A stretch of 40,877 nucleotides of DNA from an uncultured Lachnospiraceae bacterium (GTDB lineage: Bacteria > Bacillota > Clostridia > Lachnospirales > Lachnospiraceae), in the NCBI GenBank assembly GCA_946549035.1, contig CAMNQH010000030.1, positions 1 to 40,877 on the forward strand, read 5' to 3'. Shown here piece by piece: positions 32,717 to 40,596 of the stretch. The notes under the pieces are model-generated. The model searched no databases and was not told where the DNA came from. It was given only the letters and a program-made list of their open reading frames with translations. The position numbers and the translations under genes were made by a program. Positions within the stretch are counted from its first letter, which is position 1. Each line of letters begins with the position of its first letter.

Positions 32717-34264
32717 ATGGAGAGACAGTTGGCGGTCCGGGAGGAGTATTTATATCTCCCCATCCGTACGGGCCAGGAGGAAGTAAAAGTTGAAATTTTC
32801 CAAAATGAAGAGGGAGAATTTGAAAAGCTTTATGAATTTATGGTTCCGGTGTGTCAAAAAAGACAGGAAGAATACGAAGCTGATTTTTATGCCGAACTTC
32901 CGGTAAAAGAATTTGTGGGAAGACGGCTTTTGGTACGGGCGGAAGCTCCCAGTGCATTTCTGGAAGGCATCCAAAATGAGAAGAAACGCGTAACGGATCA
33001 AGAAGACAGGCCGGTGATTCACTTTGCAGCCAATGCCGGCTGGACCAATGACCCTAACGGCTTAATTTATGCGGATGGTGTGTATCACCTGTATTTTCAG
33101 TATAATCCCTTTGGCATCGCCTGGAACAATATGAGCTGGGGCCATGCCGTAAGCCGGGATCTGCTCCATTGGAGCCAGGAGGATTCCGTGATGTTTCCAG
33201 ATGAAAGCGGTACCATGTTTTCTGGAAGCGCAATCAAGAACGAGAGGAAGCTGCTGGGGCTTCCCCAGGACGCGATTCTTTTTTATTATACGGCAGCCGG
33301 AGACACCAATGCATGGAGCCAGGGCCAGGGATTTACTCAAAAGATTGCCTATAGCCTGGATGGCGGTAAGACGCTGGTGAAGAAAAAAGAACCTTGCCTG
33401 CCTATGCTATGTGAGGAAAACCGGGATCCTAAGGTATATTGGCATGAAGAAACCGGCGCATATGTAATGGCGCTGTTTTTAAAAGGAAATGACTATGGAA
33501 TCTATCGCTCTAAGGATTTGGAGCATTGGGAGGAGACAGACCGGTTTACCTTGGAAGAGGCTTGGGAATGCCCGGACTTTTTCCGGCTGACTGCTCCGGA
33601 CGGGAAGAGCTGCTGGTTCTTTTGGACTGCAGACGGGTTTTATTATACAGGAGAATTTGACGGGTATCGTTTCCATACGGACGGGGTACGTCATCATGCC
33701 TATGTAAGCACAATTCCTTATGCGGCCCAGACTTATACGGGGATCGATGGACGCATTGTGATGATTCCCTGGCTGAGACTTCCAAACGACGGAAGAAGCT
33801 TTACCGGGGCTTATGGGATTCCGGTGGAGTTATCCTGTATCCATACCCAGGAGGGCTTTTTGCTTTTGCAGACGCCCGTGAGGGAGCTGATGGAACAGGC
33901 CCGGCCGGTAAATGATTGTTTTGTTCAGGAGGAAGACGCTCTTTGTTATACACAGGAAGGCCCTAAGAAAGCTTTGGTGTTTGAAATGAAGGCTCAAAAG
34001 GGCTATCAAGGTCATTTCCTTTGGGAGATTGGAGGCAGCCGGATCGTCTATGCTCCAGAGTCGGGAAAACTCATGGTGGATGACGAAAAATACCAGGTGG
34101 GCTGCAATCATGAGAAGGTTCTGATGATTGCAGATGATAATATTTTGGAAATCTTTTTTGACGACGGTATCCGGGCGGGGACTTTTTCAGTGAAAGACAC
34201 GATACCAAGCCTTCAGGTTTCCTGTGAAGGTATGGCGGAGTATGCCGTCTATGAAATTGGGTAG
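32717..34264 (+). CDS. GH32 beta-fructosidase (sucrose / fructan hydrolase)
   Basis: This 515-residue member of GH32 hydrolyses terminal beta-fructosyl units. The first 95 residues form an N-terminal extension rich in charged residues; then come the catalytic motifs: the nucleophile Asp112 in AGWTNDPNGL, Arg236-Asp237-Pro238 in ENRDPKVYW, and the acid/base Glu284 in WECPDFF. The beta-sandwich C-terminal domain follows from about residue 390. No signal peptide is seen, so it works in the cytoplasm. Because uptake here appears to be by ABC transport, unphosphorylated sucrose or short fructans are more likely substrates than sucrose-6-phosphate. The ATG at 32717 has GAGGTG six bases upstream; a GTG at 32708 overlaps that SD. 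Confidence 0.9.
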   Translation: MERQLAVREEYLYLPIRTGQEEVKVEIFQNEEGEFEKLYEFMVPVCQKRQEEYEADFYAELPVKEFVGRRLLVRAEAPSAFLEGIQNEKKRVTDQEDRPVIHFAANAGWTNDPNGLIYADGVYHLYFQYNPFGIAWNNMSWGHAVSRDLLHWSQEDSVMFPDESGTMFSGSAIKNERKLLGLPQDAILFYYTAAGDTNAWSQGQGFTQKIAYSLDGGKTLVKKKEPCLPMLCEENRDPKVYWHEETGAYVMALFLKGNDYGIYRSKDLEHWEETDRFTLEEAWECPDFFRLTAPDGKSCWFFWTADGFYYTGEFDGYRFHTDGVRHHAYVSTIPYAAQTYTGIDGRIVMIPWLRLPNDGRSFTGAYGIPVELSCIHTQEGFLLLQTPVRELMEQARPVNDCFVQEEDALCYTQEGPKKALVFEMKAQKGYQGHFLWEIGGSRIVYAPESGKLMVDDEKYQVGCNHEKVLMIADDNILEIFFDDGIRAGTFSVKDTIPSLQVSCEGMAEYAVYEIG

Positions 34265-34305
34265 TAGAGTAATAAATGTAATTGGAATGAAATGGAGAGT
34301 AATAC

Positions 34306-35286
34306 ATGGCGACCTTAAAAGATGTAGCAAAAGAAACAGGGTTAGCCACAGGTACGGTATCCCGGGTTTTAAACAATCGAGGTTATATCAGTGATGATGC
34401 ACGCAGGAAGGTGGACGACGCTATGAAGAAGCTGAATTATCAGCCGAATGAAGTAGCGCGTTCCCTCCATAGGAAAAGCACAAATACCATTGGGCTTATC
34501 GTCCCCCATATCAGGCATCCCTATTTTTCAGAGATGATCAGCAATTTGGAGGATCAGGCCTACAAAAAAGGCTATAAAATCATGTTGTGCAATTCACAGA
34601 GTATTGATGAGAAGGAGAAGGAGTATCTTAATATGTGCACCGGCAATCAAGTGGCGGGCATTATTCTTTGCAGCGGTTCCGTGTCCGTGAGATTGTTCGG
34701 CGAGACGGATATTCCGGTGATTACCATGGAACGTTTTCTGGATAACGGGACGGCTTCCGTGGAATGCGATAACAAGCAGGGCGGAATTCTGGCAGCAGAG
34801 AAGCTGATTGCCTGCGGCTGTAAGCATCTGATTCATGTGGGGAATATCAGTTCCATTGAGATGCCGGCGGACATCCGCACAGAAGGGTTCCGGGAGGTAT
34901 GTGAAAAGAATGGCGTGACTTTTGTGGAATTAATGACAGAAGAGAGACATTACTATAGCATGACTTATACGGACATGATTGAAGAAGCGCTGCAAAAATA
35001 TCCGGAGACGGACGGGCTGTTTGCAAACAGCGATGTAATCGCGGCTCAGACTCTGCAGGTTTGCAGAAAGCTGGGGATTTTCGTGCCGGATCAATTAAAA
35101 ATTGTGGGATTTGACGACGTGCGGATCGCTACTTTGACAACGCCTCAGTTGACCACAATTCATCAGCCGGTGAGAGAGATGGCGGAGATTGCAATAAATC
35201 TGCTTCACGATGCAGTATCCGGTAAATTAGTGCCTAAGCGGACGGTACTTCCGGTGGCATTGATTGAGCGAGAGACAACAGTATAA
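34306..35286 (+). CDS. LacI-family transcriptional regulator of the sugar locus
   Basis: The 326-residue protein has the LacI helix-turn-helix at residues 3-23 (LKDVAKETGLATGTVSRVLN), the hinge segment NYQPNEVARSLHRKSTNTIG, and a periplasmic-binding-protein-like sensor with GLIVPHIRHPYFSEMI, DGLFANSDVIAAQTLQV and KIVGFDDVRIATLTTPQLTTI. It follows the GH32 gene by about 40 bases on the same strand, with TGGAGAG as RBS. It is therefore probably the local repressor responding to sucrose or a related sugar. LacI-like dyads are seen upstream of the alpha-galactosidase and YesL-like genes. A long hairpin terminator follows. The inducer cannot be read from sequence. Confidence 0.93.
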   Translation: MATLKDVAKETGLATGTVSRVLNNRGYISDDARRKVDDAMKKLNYQPNEVARSLHRKSTNTIGLIVPHIRHPYFSEMISNLEDQAYKKGYKIMLCNSQSIDEKEKEYLNMCTGNQVAGIILCSGSVSVRLFGETDIPVITMERFLDNGTASVECDNKQGGILAAEKLIACGCKHLIHVGNISSIEMPADIRTEGFREVCEKNGVTFVELMTEERHYYSMTYTDMIEEALQKYPETDGLFANSDVIAAQTLQVCRKLGIFVPDQLKIVGFDDVRIATLTTPQLTTIHQPVREMAEIAINLLHDAVSGKLVPKRTVLPVALIERETTV

Positions 35287-35299
35287 TAGAATAAAGTAT

Positions 35300-35402
35300 G
35301 AGGCTGTTACAAAATGGCGGACACTTACAAGAAAGAGGTAAATTGTGTGGAATGGATAACAATTTCTTGTGAAGGGAACGCCTTTTGTAACAGCCTCTTT
35401 TT
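35300..35402 (+). terminator. Long imperfect inverted repeat acting as terminator after the LacI gene
   Basis: GAGGCTGTTACAAAATGGCG (35300-35319) pairs with CGCCTTTTGTAACAGCCTC (35379-35397) with a single bulge, followed by five T (35398-35402). Inside, ACAAGAAA pairs with TTTCTTGT and ATTGT with ACAAT. The whole 100-base segment can thus fold into one long hairpin, far longer than an ordinary terminator. It ends within the stop region of the convergent minus-strand gene. Confidence 0.8.
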
Positions 35403-36126
35403 ACGGCTTTATGAGTTCTTGAATCAGGGCTTCACAGTCTGTAAGATGCTGGGTGTTCCGGATTACAATGGCATAGAGAGGTTCTTTTTCTTCCGTCTGA
35501 TTATATTCCAGGGAAAAATCCGTTCCTTCCAGGTCTATGGCATAACATCCATAGATGCCGTCTTTAGGATTCACCTGCCCATATTTGTCTTCTGTCAGAT
35601 TTGCGGTTCCGTACACGAGACGCCCTTGGGCGCTTAATGTGTCAGCCAATTCTTTGGACAGGCCGGTATCTAGTGGAAGGCAGGCGTTTAGGGCTAAAAG
35701 ATATTCGTACATATCGCTGCCGCAGACAGCCAGATCCATCCGCCCGGAGGAGATGGTGGTCATTACCTCGGCTTCCTGGACATAATAATACATATTGTCA
35801 TAGTCGAAGGGCTGGTCCAAATTGACGTCCACGGCGCCGGGCTTTCCGTCGGAAATAAGGTTCTCTGTAAAGCTGCGAAACCATTTACTGCAGTCGTCTT
35901 CTGTATTTAACACGACGCATACCCTGAGACGACAGGGCCGTTGTCCTTCCCAAAGGATGTGGGCGGACAGGCACAGCACGAAGACGGCGGCGAAGATGGC
36001 AAGAATTTTCCACTTATAATAATCCCAGATAAATTCTACCTTTCTTTTTCCGGAAAGTTTCCGGAACGTATTCCAGTCTTGCTTTAACTCCATCATCAGG
36101 ATGGAGGAGGGCTTCTTTTTTTTCAT
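35401..36126 (-). CDS. Membrane-anchored protein of unknown function
   Basis: I do not recognise this 241-residue protein. It has a basic cytoplasmic N-terminus (MKKKKPSS, then RKLSGKRKVEFIWDYYKWK), one membrane segment at about residues 42-60 (ILAIFAAVFVLCLSAHILW), and an extracytoplasmic domain of about 180 residues. That domain has four cysteines and alternating beta/alpha-like segments (LRVCVVLNTEDD, MDLAVCGSDMYEYLLAL, YAIVIRNTQ) that vaguely recall a substrate-binding-protein lobe. The start overlaps the stop of the YesL-like gene by four bases (ATGA), so the two are made together. The pair is divergent from the sugar ABC operon, suggesting an accessory role in carbohydrate uptake; that is inference. 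Confidence 0.7.
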   Translation of the reverse strand: MKKKKPSSILMMELKQDWNTFRKLSGKRKVEFIWDYYKWKILAIFAAVFVLCLSAHILWEGQRPCRLRVCVVLNTEDDCSKWFRSFTENLISDGKPGAVDVNLDQPFDYDNMYYYVQEAEVMTTISSGRMDLAVCGSDMYEYLLALNACLPLDTGLSKELADTLSAQGRLVYGTANLTEDKYGQVNPKDGIYGCYAIDLEGTDFSLEYNQTEEKEPLYAIVIRNTQHLTDCEALIQELIKP

Positions 36127-36893
36127 GGCGTCCTTCCTTCTGTCTCCTTTGCCGGGACTTCTTCCTGGGGCATACTCGTTTCTTTATTTAATAAGGAACT
36201 GCTATCCTTCGCTTCCGGAACAGAACGGTTCTCTTCCCCTTCCGGAAAAGAAAGAGGTTTTAGTTCCTCCTCTTCCTCTACATTAGGAAGGTAAGGTTTT
36301 AAAATGGAAACCATCATGGAGGCGATCAATTCTCCCACTAGGCCGAAAGCAATGAAGATTAGGCCGGGGAGTATATGGCAGGCCCAAAGACCAAAAGCCA
36401 GGGTAAGCATCATCAGCAGGGTCTTTCCAATATGCTTAATAGAAAGGGTGAAGGCCAAGATTAAGATATCCCTGTTGCTTTTGTCAAATTTTGCCAGCAG
36501 CGGGAAGGCATATAAAGTAAGAAATGCCCAAAACAAAAATACAACTGCAAAAAATACCATAAAAAAAGTATAGATGCCGGTACCTGCCCGGTAGCTCATA
36601 GATACGTCCAGAGCCAGAAATACGCCTACGGCTGTCAGGGGAAGGCCCAACAGAAGCCCTTGCTTAAAGTTCTGCCGAAAGGAGTGGAAAAAGTCCTTGG
36701 ATACAGAAGTATCTCCTCCCTGCACCAGTTGTATCATGGCATAAAAAAAAGCGGTGGTGGAGGGGCCGATGGTAACCACCGGCAGGCAGCAGAGCAGCCA
36801 AAGAATGTTTAATACAAATACGTCAAAAATACGCCCCATTCCAATCCAGAACGGGTGATCGCCGCGAAACAGTTTATTCAGGATAAGAATCAC
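36123..36893 (-). CDS. YesL-like (DUF624) membrane protein
   Basis: This 256-residue protein of the DUF624/YesL family is often found beside carbohydrate ABC transporters in Firmicutes; its biochemical role is unknown. The N-terminus FDVFVLNILWLLCCLPVVTIGPSTTAFFY is the family hallmark, and about five membrane helices follow up to residue 195. The last 60 residues form an acidic, proline-rich cytoplasmic-type tail (VEEEEELKPLSF onward) not usual for short family members. The start is uncertain: GTG 36893 has only AGAAAGAA before it. A good promoter lies at 36943-36971, and a cre/LacI-like operator at 36915-36929 sits between promoter and start. Confidence 0.82.
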   Translation of the reverse strand: MILILNKLFRGDHPFWIGMGRIFDVFVLNILWLLCCLPVVTIGPSTTAFFYAMIQLVQGGDTSVSKDFFHSFRQNFKQGLLLGLPLTAVGVFLALDVSMSYRAGTGIYTFFMVFFAVVFLFWAFLTLYAFPLLAKFDKSNRDILILAFTLSIKHIGKTLLMMLTLAFGLWACHILPGLIFIAFGLVGELIASMMVSILKPYLPNVEEEEELKPLSFPEGEENRSVPEAKDSSSLLNKETSMPQEEVPAKETEGRTP

Positions 36894-36914
36894 TTCTTTC
36901 TAAAATATTATTAT

Positions 36915-36929
36915 ATAAAACGTTTACAT
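36915..36929. promoter_or_regulatory. cre/LacI-like operator upstream of YesL-like gene
   Basis: On the minus strand ATGTAAACGTTTTAT matches the catabolite-response/LacI-type consensus TGWAARCGYTWNCW at 13 of 14 positions. It lies about 14 bases downstream of the -10 element, where repressor binding would block transcription. CcpA or the local LacI regulator could be the binder. Confidence 0.55.
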
Positions 36930-36942
36930 GGTGCTATAGGAG

Positions 36943-36971
36943 ATTATAGCAAAAAAAAGAAACAGACGCAA
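36943..36971 (-). promoter_or_regulatory. Sigma-A promoter for the YesL-like gene pair
   Basis: On the minus strand TTGCGT (36966-36971), a 17-base T-rich spacer and a perfect TATAAT (36943-36948) stand about 50 bases upstream of the GTG start at 36893. Confidence 0.65.
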
Positions 36972-37223
36972 TCATAGAATGTGAATATTGACGGTTTTGA
37001 TGACTGGAAAAGGGTATTTTTAGTTATTGTAATTTAAAATATGGTTAAAAAATCTGTTTTATTGCTAAAACATGGCTGGAAAAACCAACAAAATGTCAAC
37101 CCGTTGACATAGAAAAAACGAACAAAAATCAACAAAAACCACGAAAAATTGACAAAATCAGCAGGGGTGACAGAAAAATACATGAATTTTAGATGAAATG
37201 ATGAAGAAAAATATAACAAACGA
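36972..37223. other. AT-rich regulatory region of the sugar ABC operon with repeated TTGAC elements
   Basis: Together with the flanking promoters this fills the 547-base gap between the YesL-like gene and the binding-protein gene. It is very A-rich on the plus strand. It contains an 18-base dyad, ATGTCAAC-CC-GTTGACAT (37093-37110), and several copies of TTGAC (near 36988, 37104, 37149), as well as spaced AACAAAA tracts (from 37086, 37120 and 37131). The dyad looks like a repressor or activator site. No gene is supported here; the minus-strand frame across it is low-complexity. Confidence 0.5.
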
Positions 37224-37252
37224 TTGACATATTCGTGTATTAGTGCTATTAT
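37224..37252 (+). promoter_or_regulatory. Sigma-A promoter of the sugar ABC operon
   Basis: A perfect TTGACA (37224-37229), a 17-base spacer and TATTAT (37247-37252) form the best promoter in the window. The transcript would have a leader of about 180 bases before the binding-protein gene. Confidence 0.8.
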
Positions 37253-37357
37253 CCATATATAAAGCTTGCTGTCTCTGGTGGTTTTGACTGAATTGCGGGA
37301 ACATGGGCTGTCGGGGACATGCAACGTGATGTGTATCATGAGTAGGGGAGGAGAATT

Positions 37358-37423
37358 GTGATAAGGCTTTCAGACTCAGAACATCAATTTATTTTTATTT
37401 TCATTACTATATTATTTTCATGA
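37358..37423 (+). CDS. Possible 21-residue leader peptide ahead of the binding-protein gene
   Basis: GTG 37358 is preceded by a strong SD, AGGGGAGGAG, four bases upstream. The frame reads MIRLSDSEHQFIFIFITILFS and stops at TGA 37421-37423, immediately before the AAGGAGG of the binding-protein gene. A ribosome ending here would reach the next SD, so translational coupling is possible. The peptide is hydrophobic and resembles nothing I know. It may instead be a chance frame in an AT-rich leader; the SD is the main support. Confidence 0.35.
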   Translation: MIRLSDSEHQFIFIFITILFS

Positions 37424-37440
37424 AGGAGGAAATACATACA

Positions 37441-38739
37441 ATGAAAAAGAAAATTCTCGCAATGACACTGGCAGCAGTGATGGCTGTATCTCTCGCGGCG
37501 TGCGGCGGCGGCAAGGACGGTTCCGGAGATTCCGGCAACGGCGGCGGAGCAAGCGGCGATGGCGTGAACATCACAATCTTCAACTCCAAGATTGAGGTTC
37601 AGGAGCAATTTGAAGAGATGGCGAAAGAGTACAGTGAAAAGACCGGCGTAGGTGTGGAAGTCTATTATTCCAATGATACGGTAGCGGCTCATATGGCGAC
37701 ACGCTATTCTGCAAACGATCCTTATACCCTCTCTATGGTAGATGCAAAGGACGTTTATTCTCTGGCAGCAGAACATGCAGTTGATTTGAGCGATCAGGAC
37801 TGGGTATCAAAGACAAATTATGCCATCAGCGTAGATGACAAGGTAGTTGGCTTCCCGGTATGTATCGAAGCAAGAGGTTTGATTTACAATGCAGACGCAA
37901 TTAAGAATATCACAGGGAAGGATTTCAATCCGGAGGATTATAAGACAACGGAAGAGTTCGCAGCCCTGTTGGAAGAACTGGTAGCAGGCGGCATGGCGGC
38001 TCCTACTGCAGTTATGAAGGAAGACTGGTCACTGGCCGGACATTTCTTGTCTGAGACTTATGAAGAACAGCCGGAAGTGGAAGAATTTGTACAGGCTTTG
38101 TACAAAGGAGAAGCTGACTTGGCTAACAACAGCAAATGGAATGCAAAAATGGATACCTTTGATTTGCTGTTAAAATACAACTATGCAGCAGATTCACCCG
38201 TTGCAGCAGAACGTGAAGTTTCCGAGCAGAAGCTGGCAGAAGGCGAAGTTGCTTTCATGTTCGGCGGTAACTGGGACTGGTCCATGATTAACGCTTATGA
38301 ATACTCTGAGAATATGGGTATGATGCCTCTTCCTCAGACAGCTACAGACGGAACCAATGAGAAGCTGGTAGGCGGCGGCTCCAAGTACTTCTTTATCGAT
38401 TCTTCTGATAATACGACTGACGAACAGCGTCAGGCAGCCAAGGATTTCCTGAACTGGCTGGTATCTGATGCAGAAGGAAACGCATTCCTTACTGAGAAAT
38501 GTAATCTGGTTCCTGCTTACAGCAACATTGACGCACAGTCTCTGGATCCTTTGTCTCTTTCTGTAAAGAAATATGCAGATGAAGGAAAATTGATTGCAAA
38601 CTATGATTATCTGCCGGATGATCATTACTCCAAATGCGGGGCTTCCTTCCAGAAATATATGGCGGGACAGGTAGACCGCGCGGGCCTGGCTGCAGAGATC
38701 GAAAGCTACTGGTCCTCCACCACTCCTGTAGAGCATTAG
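37441..38739 (+). CDS. Sugar ABC transporter substrate-binding lipoprotein (family 1)
   Basis: This 432-residue extracellular solute-binding protein is anchored as a lipoprotein. The signal peptide KKKILAMTLAAVMAVSLAAC ends in lipobox LAAC (Cys21), followed by a Gly/Ser-rich linker. The mature part has the MalE/MsmE-like features: a start with NITIFNSKIEVQEQFEEMAKE, GFPVCIEARGLIYNADAI, KLAEGEVAFMFGGNWDWSMI and AKDFLNWLVSDAEGNAFL. AAGGAGG lies 12 bases before ATG 37441; ATG 37420 overlaps the leader and is not favoured. It is followed by two permease genes. The locus suggests raffinose, sucrose or other alpha-galactoside/fructan ligands, which the sequence cannot prove. Confidence 0.92.
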   Translation: MKKKILAMTLAAVMAVSLAACGGGKDGSGDSGNGGGASGDGVNITIFNSKIEVQEQFEEMAKEYSEKTGVGVEVYYSNDTVAAHMATRYSANDPYTLSMVDAKDVYSLAAEHAVDLSDQDWVSKTNYAISVDDKVVGFPVCIEARGLIYNADAIKNITGKDFNPEDYKTTEEFAALLEELVAGGMAAPTAVMKEDWSLAGHFLSETYEEQPEVEEFVQALYKGEADLANNSKWNAKMDTFDLLLKYNYAADSPVAAEREVSEQKLAEGEVAFMFGGNWDWSMINAYEYSENMGMMPLPQTATDGTNEKLVGGGSKYFFIDSSDNTTDEQRQAAKDFLNWLVSDAEGNAFLTEKCNLVPAYSNIDAQSLDPLSLSVKKYADEGKLIANYDYLPDDHYSKCGASFQKYMAGQVDRAGLAAEIESYWSSTTPVEH

Positions 38740-38769
38740 TCGTCAGAGCTGTCCGTTTGGCCAAAAAGG

Positions 38770-38804
38770 CCGCCCTTTGCTGCAGTGACTGCGGCAGAGG
38801 GCGG
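38770..38804 (+). other. Strong intercistronic hairpin between binding-protein and permease genes
   Basis: CCGCCCTTTGCTGCAG (38770-38785) and CTGCGGCAGAGGGCGG (38789-38804) pair over sixteen positions with two G-U pairs and a three-base loop. No T-run follows. Such stems after binding-protein genes commonly protect the upstream mRNA and raise the binding protein over the permeases. A small GGCC/GGCC dyad sits just before it. Confidence 0.75.
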
Positions 38805-38850
38805 AATCTAAGAGCGCGGACGGTTTCATGTAAGAAGGGAGAATGAAATT

Positions 38851-39732
38851 ATGAAAACAAATACCATGTCTTATAAGTGCAAGCAATTTGCCATGTTTGC
38901 CGGAGTAACGACAGTTGTATTTGCCGCAGTTGTGATTATACCGTTTCTGTATGGTTTGTATCTGACCTTTACAAGCTGGGACGGCGTATCAACCCAGAAG
39001 CCTTTTGTTGGAATGGCAAATTATGTATCCACCTTTGCGGATACAGCTTATTGGCAGGCTTTGGGACGGACGTTTATCTATGCGATTATCGCGGTAATCC
39101 TGGTAAACGTAGTAGCGTTTATCCTGGCGTTTCTGGTTACCAGCGGTGTAAAAGGACAGAATTTCTTCCGTGCAGGTTTCTTTATTCCCAACCTGATCGG
39201 CGGTATCGTTCTTGGTTACATTTGGAAGTTCGTGTTTAACCGTGCCCTGGTAGCATTGGGAGAATCTCTTTCCGCAGGGGCGTTGTCTACTTCTCTGCTT
39301 GCCACCTCAGGCGGCGCCATGTTTTGTTTGATTATTGTGTCGGTATGGCAGTATGCAGGATATATGATGCTGATCTACGTGGCAGGATTTATGAGCGTAT
39401 CGGCGGATGTATTGGAAGCGGCCCAGATTGACGGCTGTACCAATGTTCAGACTCTGGTACATATTTCTGTTCCTTTGATGGTTTCTTCTTTTGTACAATG
39501 TCTGTTTTTGACCATCACCAGATGTTTCATGGTATACGATGTAAACTTGTCATTGACAAAGGGCGAGCCCTTCGGCAGCTCTGTCATGGCGGCTATGCAT
39601 GTGTATAACCAGGCGTTTACCTACAAGAATTACGGTACCGGCCAGGCAGAGGCTTTGATTCTCTTTATTGTATGCGCGGTAATCGGCGTATTGCAGGTAT
39701 ACATCGGTAAGAAAGCGGAGGTGTCGGCATAA
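38851..39732 (+). CDS. Sugar ABC transporter permease (MalF/MsmF-type)
   Basis: This 293-residue inner-membrane permease has about six membrane helices: the N-terminal FAAVVIIPFLYGLYLTF, then a loop with LTFTSWDGVSTQKPFVGMAN, which fits the family's FxGxxNY region. The cytoplasmic EAA loop is VLEAAQIDGCTNVQTLVHIS, followed by VPLM, which contacts the ATPase. AGAAGGGAGAATGAAATT precedes the ATG. It forms the translocation channel with the next gene product, which starts on the last base of this gene's stop codon. No ATP-binding subunit is encoded in the window; it presumably uses a shared MsmK-type ATPase elsewhere. Confidence 0.94.
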   Translation: MKTNTMSYKCKQFAMFAGVTTVVFAAVVIIPFLYGLYLTFTSWDGVSTQKPFVGMANYVSTFADTAYWQALGRTFIYAIIAVILVNVVAFILAFLVTSGVKGQNFFRAGFFIPNLIGGIVLGYIWKFVFNRALVALGESLSAGALSTSLLATSGGAMFCLIIVSVWQYAGYMMLIYVAGFMSVSADVLEAAQIDGCTNVQTLVHISVPLMVSSFVQCLFLTITRCFMVYDVNLSLTKGEPFGSSVMAAMHVYNQAFTYKNYGTGQAEALILFIVCAVIGVLQVYIGKKAEVSA

Positions 39733-40589
39733 TGGGTATGAATGAAAAAGCTGCTCGCAATAAGAAAATCAATCATGCGATTAAAATTATTATCCTGGTA
39801 GTTTTGTTCATCTGCTTTATTTTTCCGTTTATTCTGGTGTTGTTAAACGTATTTAAGACAAAAGCAGATATTACCACGAATCCCTTGTCTCTGGTAGGCG
39901 AGCATGGATTTACTCTGGAGAATTTTCCGGAAGCCATGGAGAAGATGAACTTCTGGCGTTCCTTTGCAAATTCAGCTATCATTACGATTCTGTCCACCAT
40001 ATTCACAATTCTTTTGTCTTCTATGACGGCATTTGTGATTGTGCGTAACAAGTGGAAAGCATGCGGGCTGTTGTTCGGACTGATGATTGCATCTATGGTG
40101 ATTCCGTTCCAGGTATTGATGATCCCGTTGGTATCTCTCTACGGCGGTATCCTGGGCGTATTGAGCCATCGTGCTACGTTGATCTTTATGCATGTCGGCT
40201 TCTCCTTGTCCATGGCTACGTTTATGTTCCATGGGGCAATCCATACCAACGTGCCGGTTTCTCTGGAAGAGGCCGCTACCATTGACGGCTGCAGACGCTG
40301 GCAGACTTATTGGAAAATCGTATTTCCGTTGTTAAAACCCACCATTGCTACTGTTGCCATTATTGACGCGATGGCATTCTGGAATGACTACCTGCTGCCC
40401 AGCTTGGTTCTGGCTAAGAAGGAATTATACACGATTCCCATTGCAACCCAGGTATTCTACGGTACATATTCTACGGATGTAGGCTTGATTATGGCAGCCC
40501 TGGTGCTGGCGATGCTGCCGATCTTGATTTTATATCTCTTCATGCAGCGTTATATCGTGGAAGGTGTAACCTCCGGTGCGGTGAAATAG
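39732..40589 (+). CDS. Sugar ABC transporter permease (MalG/MsmG-type)
   Basis: This 285-residue second permease has six helices, starting with IIILVVLFICFIFPFILVLLN. Its EAA loop is SLEEAATIDGCRRWQTYWKI, followed by VFPLLKP, the canonical CUT1-family form. The middle ASMVIPFQVLMIPLVSLYG and the C-terminal LYLFMQRYIVEGVTSGAVK are typical MalG-type sequence. GGAGGTG lies eight bases before the ATG, inside the upstream gene (TAATG overlap), so the two subunits are coupled in equal amounts. It is the last gene of the operon and is followed by a strong terminator at 40651. Confidence 0.95.
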   Translation: MGMNEKAARNKKINHAIKIIILVVLFICFIFPFILVLLNVFKTKADITTNPLSLVGEHGFTLENFPEAMEKMNFWRSFANSAIITILSTIFTILLSSMTAFVIVRNKWKACGLLFGLMIASMVIPFQVLMIPLVSLYGGILGVLSHRATLIFMHVGFSLSMATFMFHGAIHTNVPVSLEEAATIDGCRRWQTYWKIVFPLLKPTIATVAIIDAMAFWNDYLLPSLVLAKKELYTIPIATQVFYGTYSTDVGLIMAALVLAMLPILILYLFMQRYIVEGVTSGAVK

Positions 40590-40596
40590 GAGAGAC

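Noticed and set aside
37086..37150. CRISPR-like repeat array from the AACAAAA/TTGAC tracts
   Set aside because: Units are short, unequal and unevenly spaced; this is AT-rich regulatory DNA.
37034..37339. Minus-strand 101-residue frame in the sugar-operon regulatory region
   Set aside because: Low-complexity sequence, no SD, and it covers a near-consensus promoter and a dyad; treated as non-coding.
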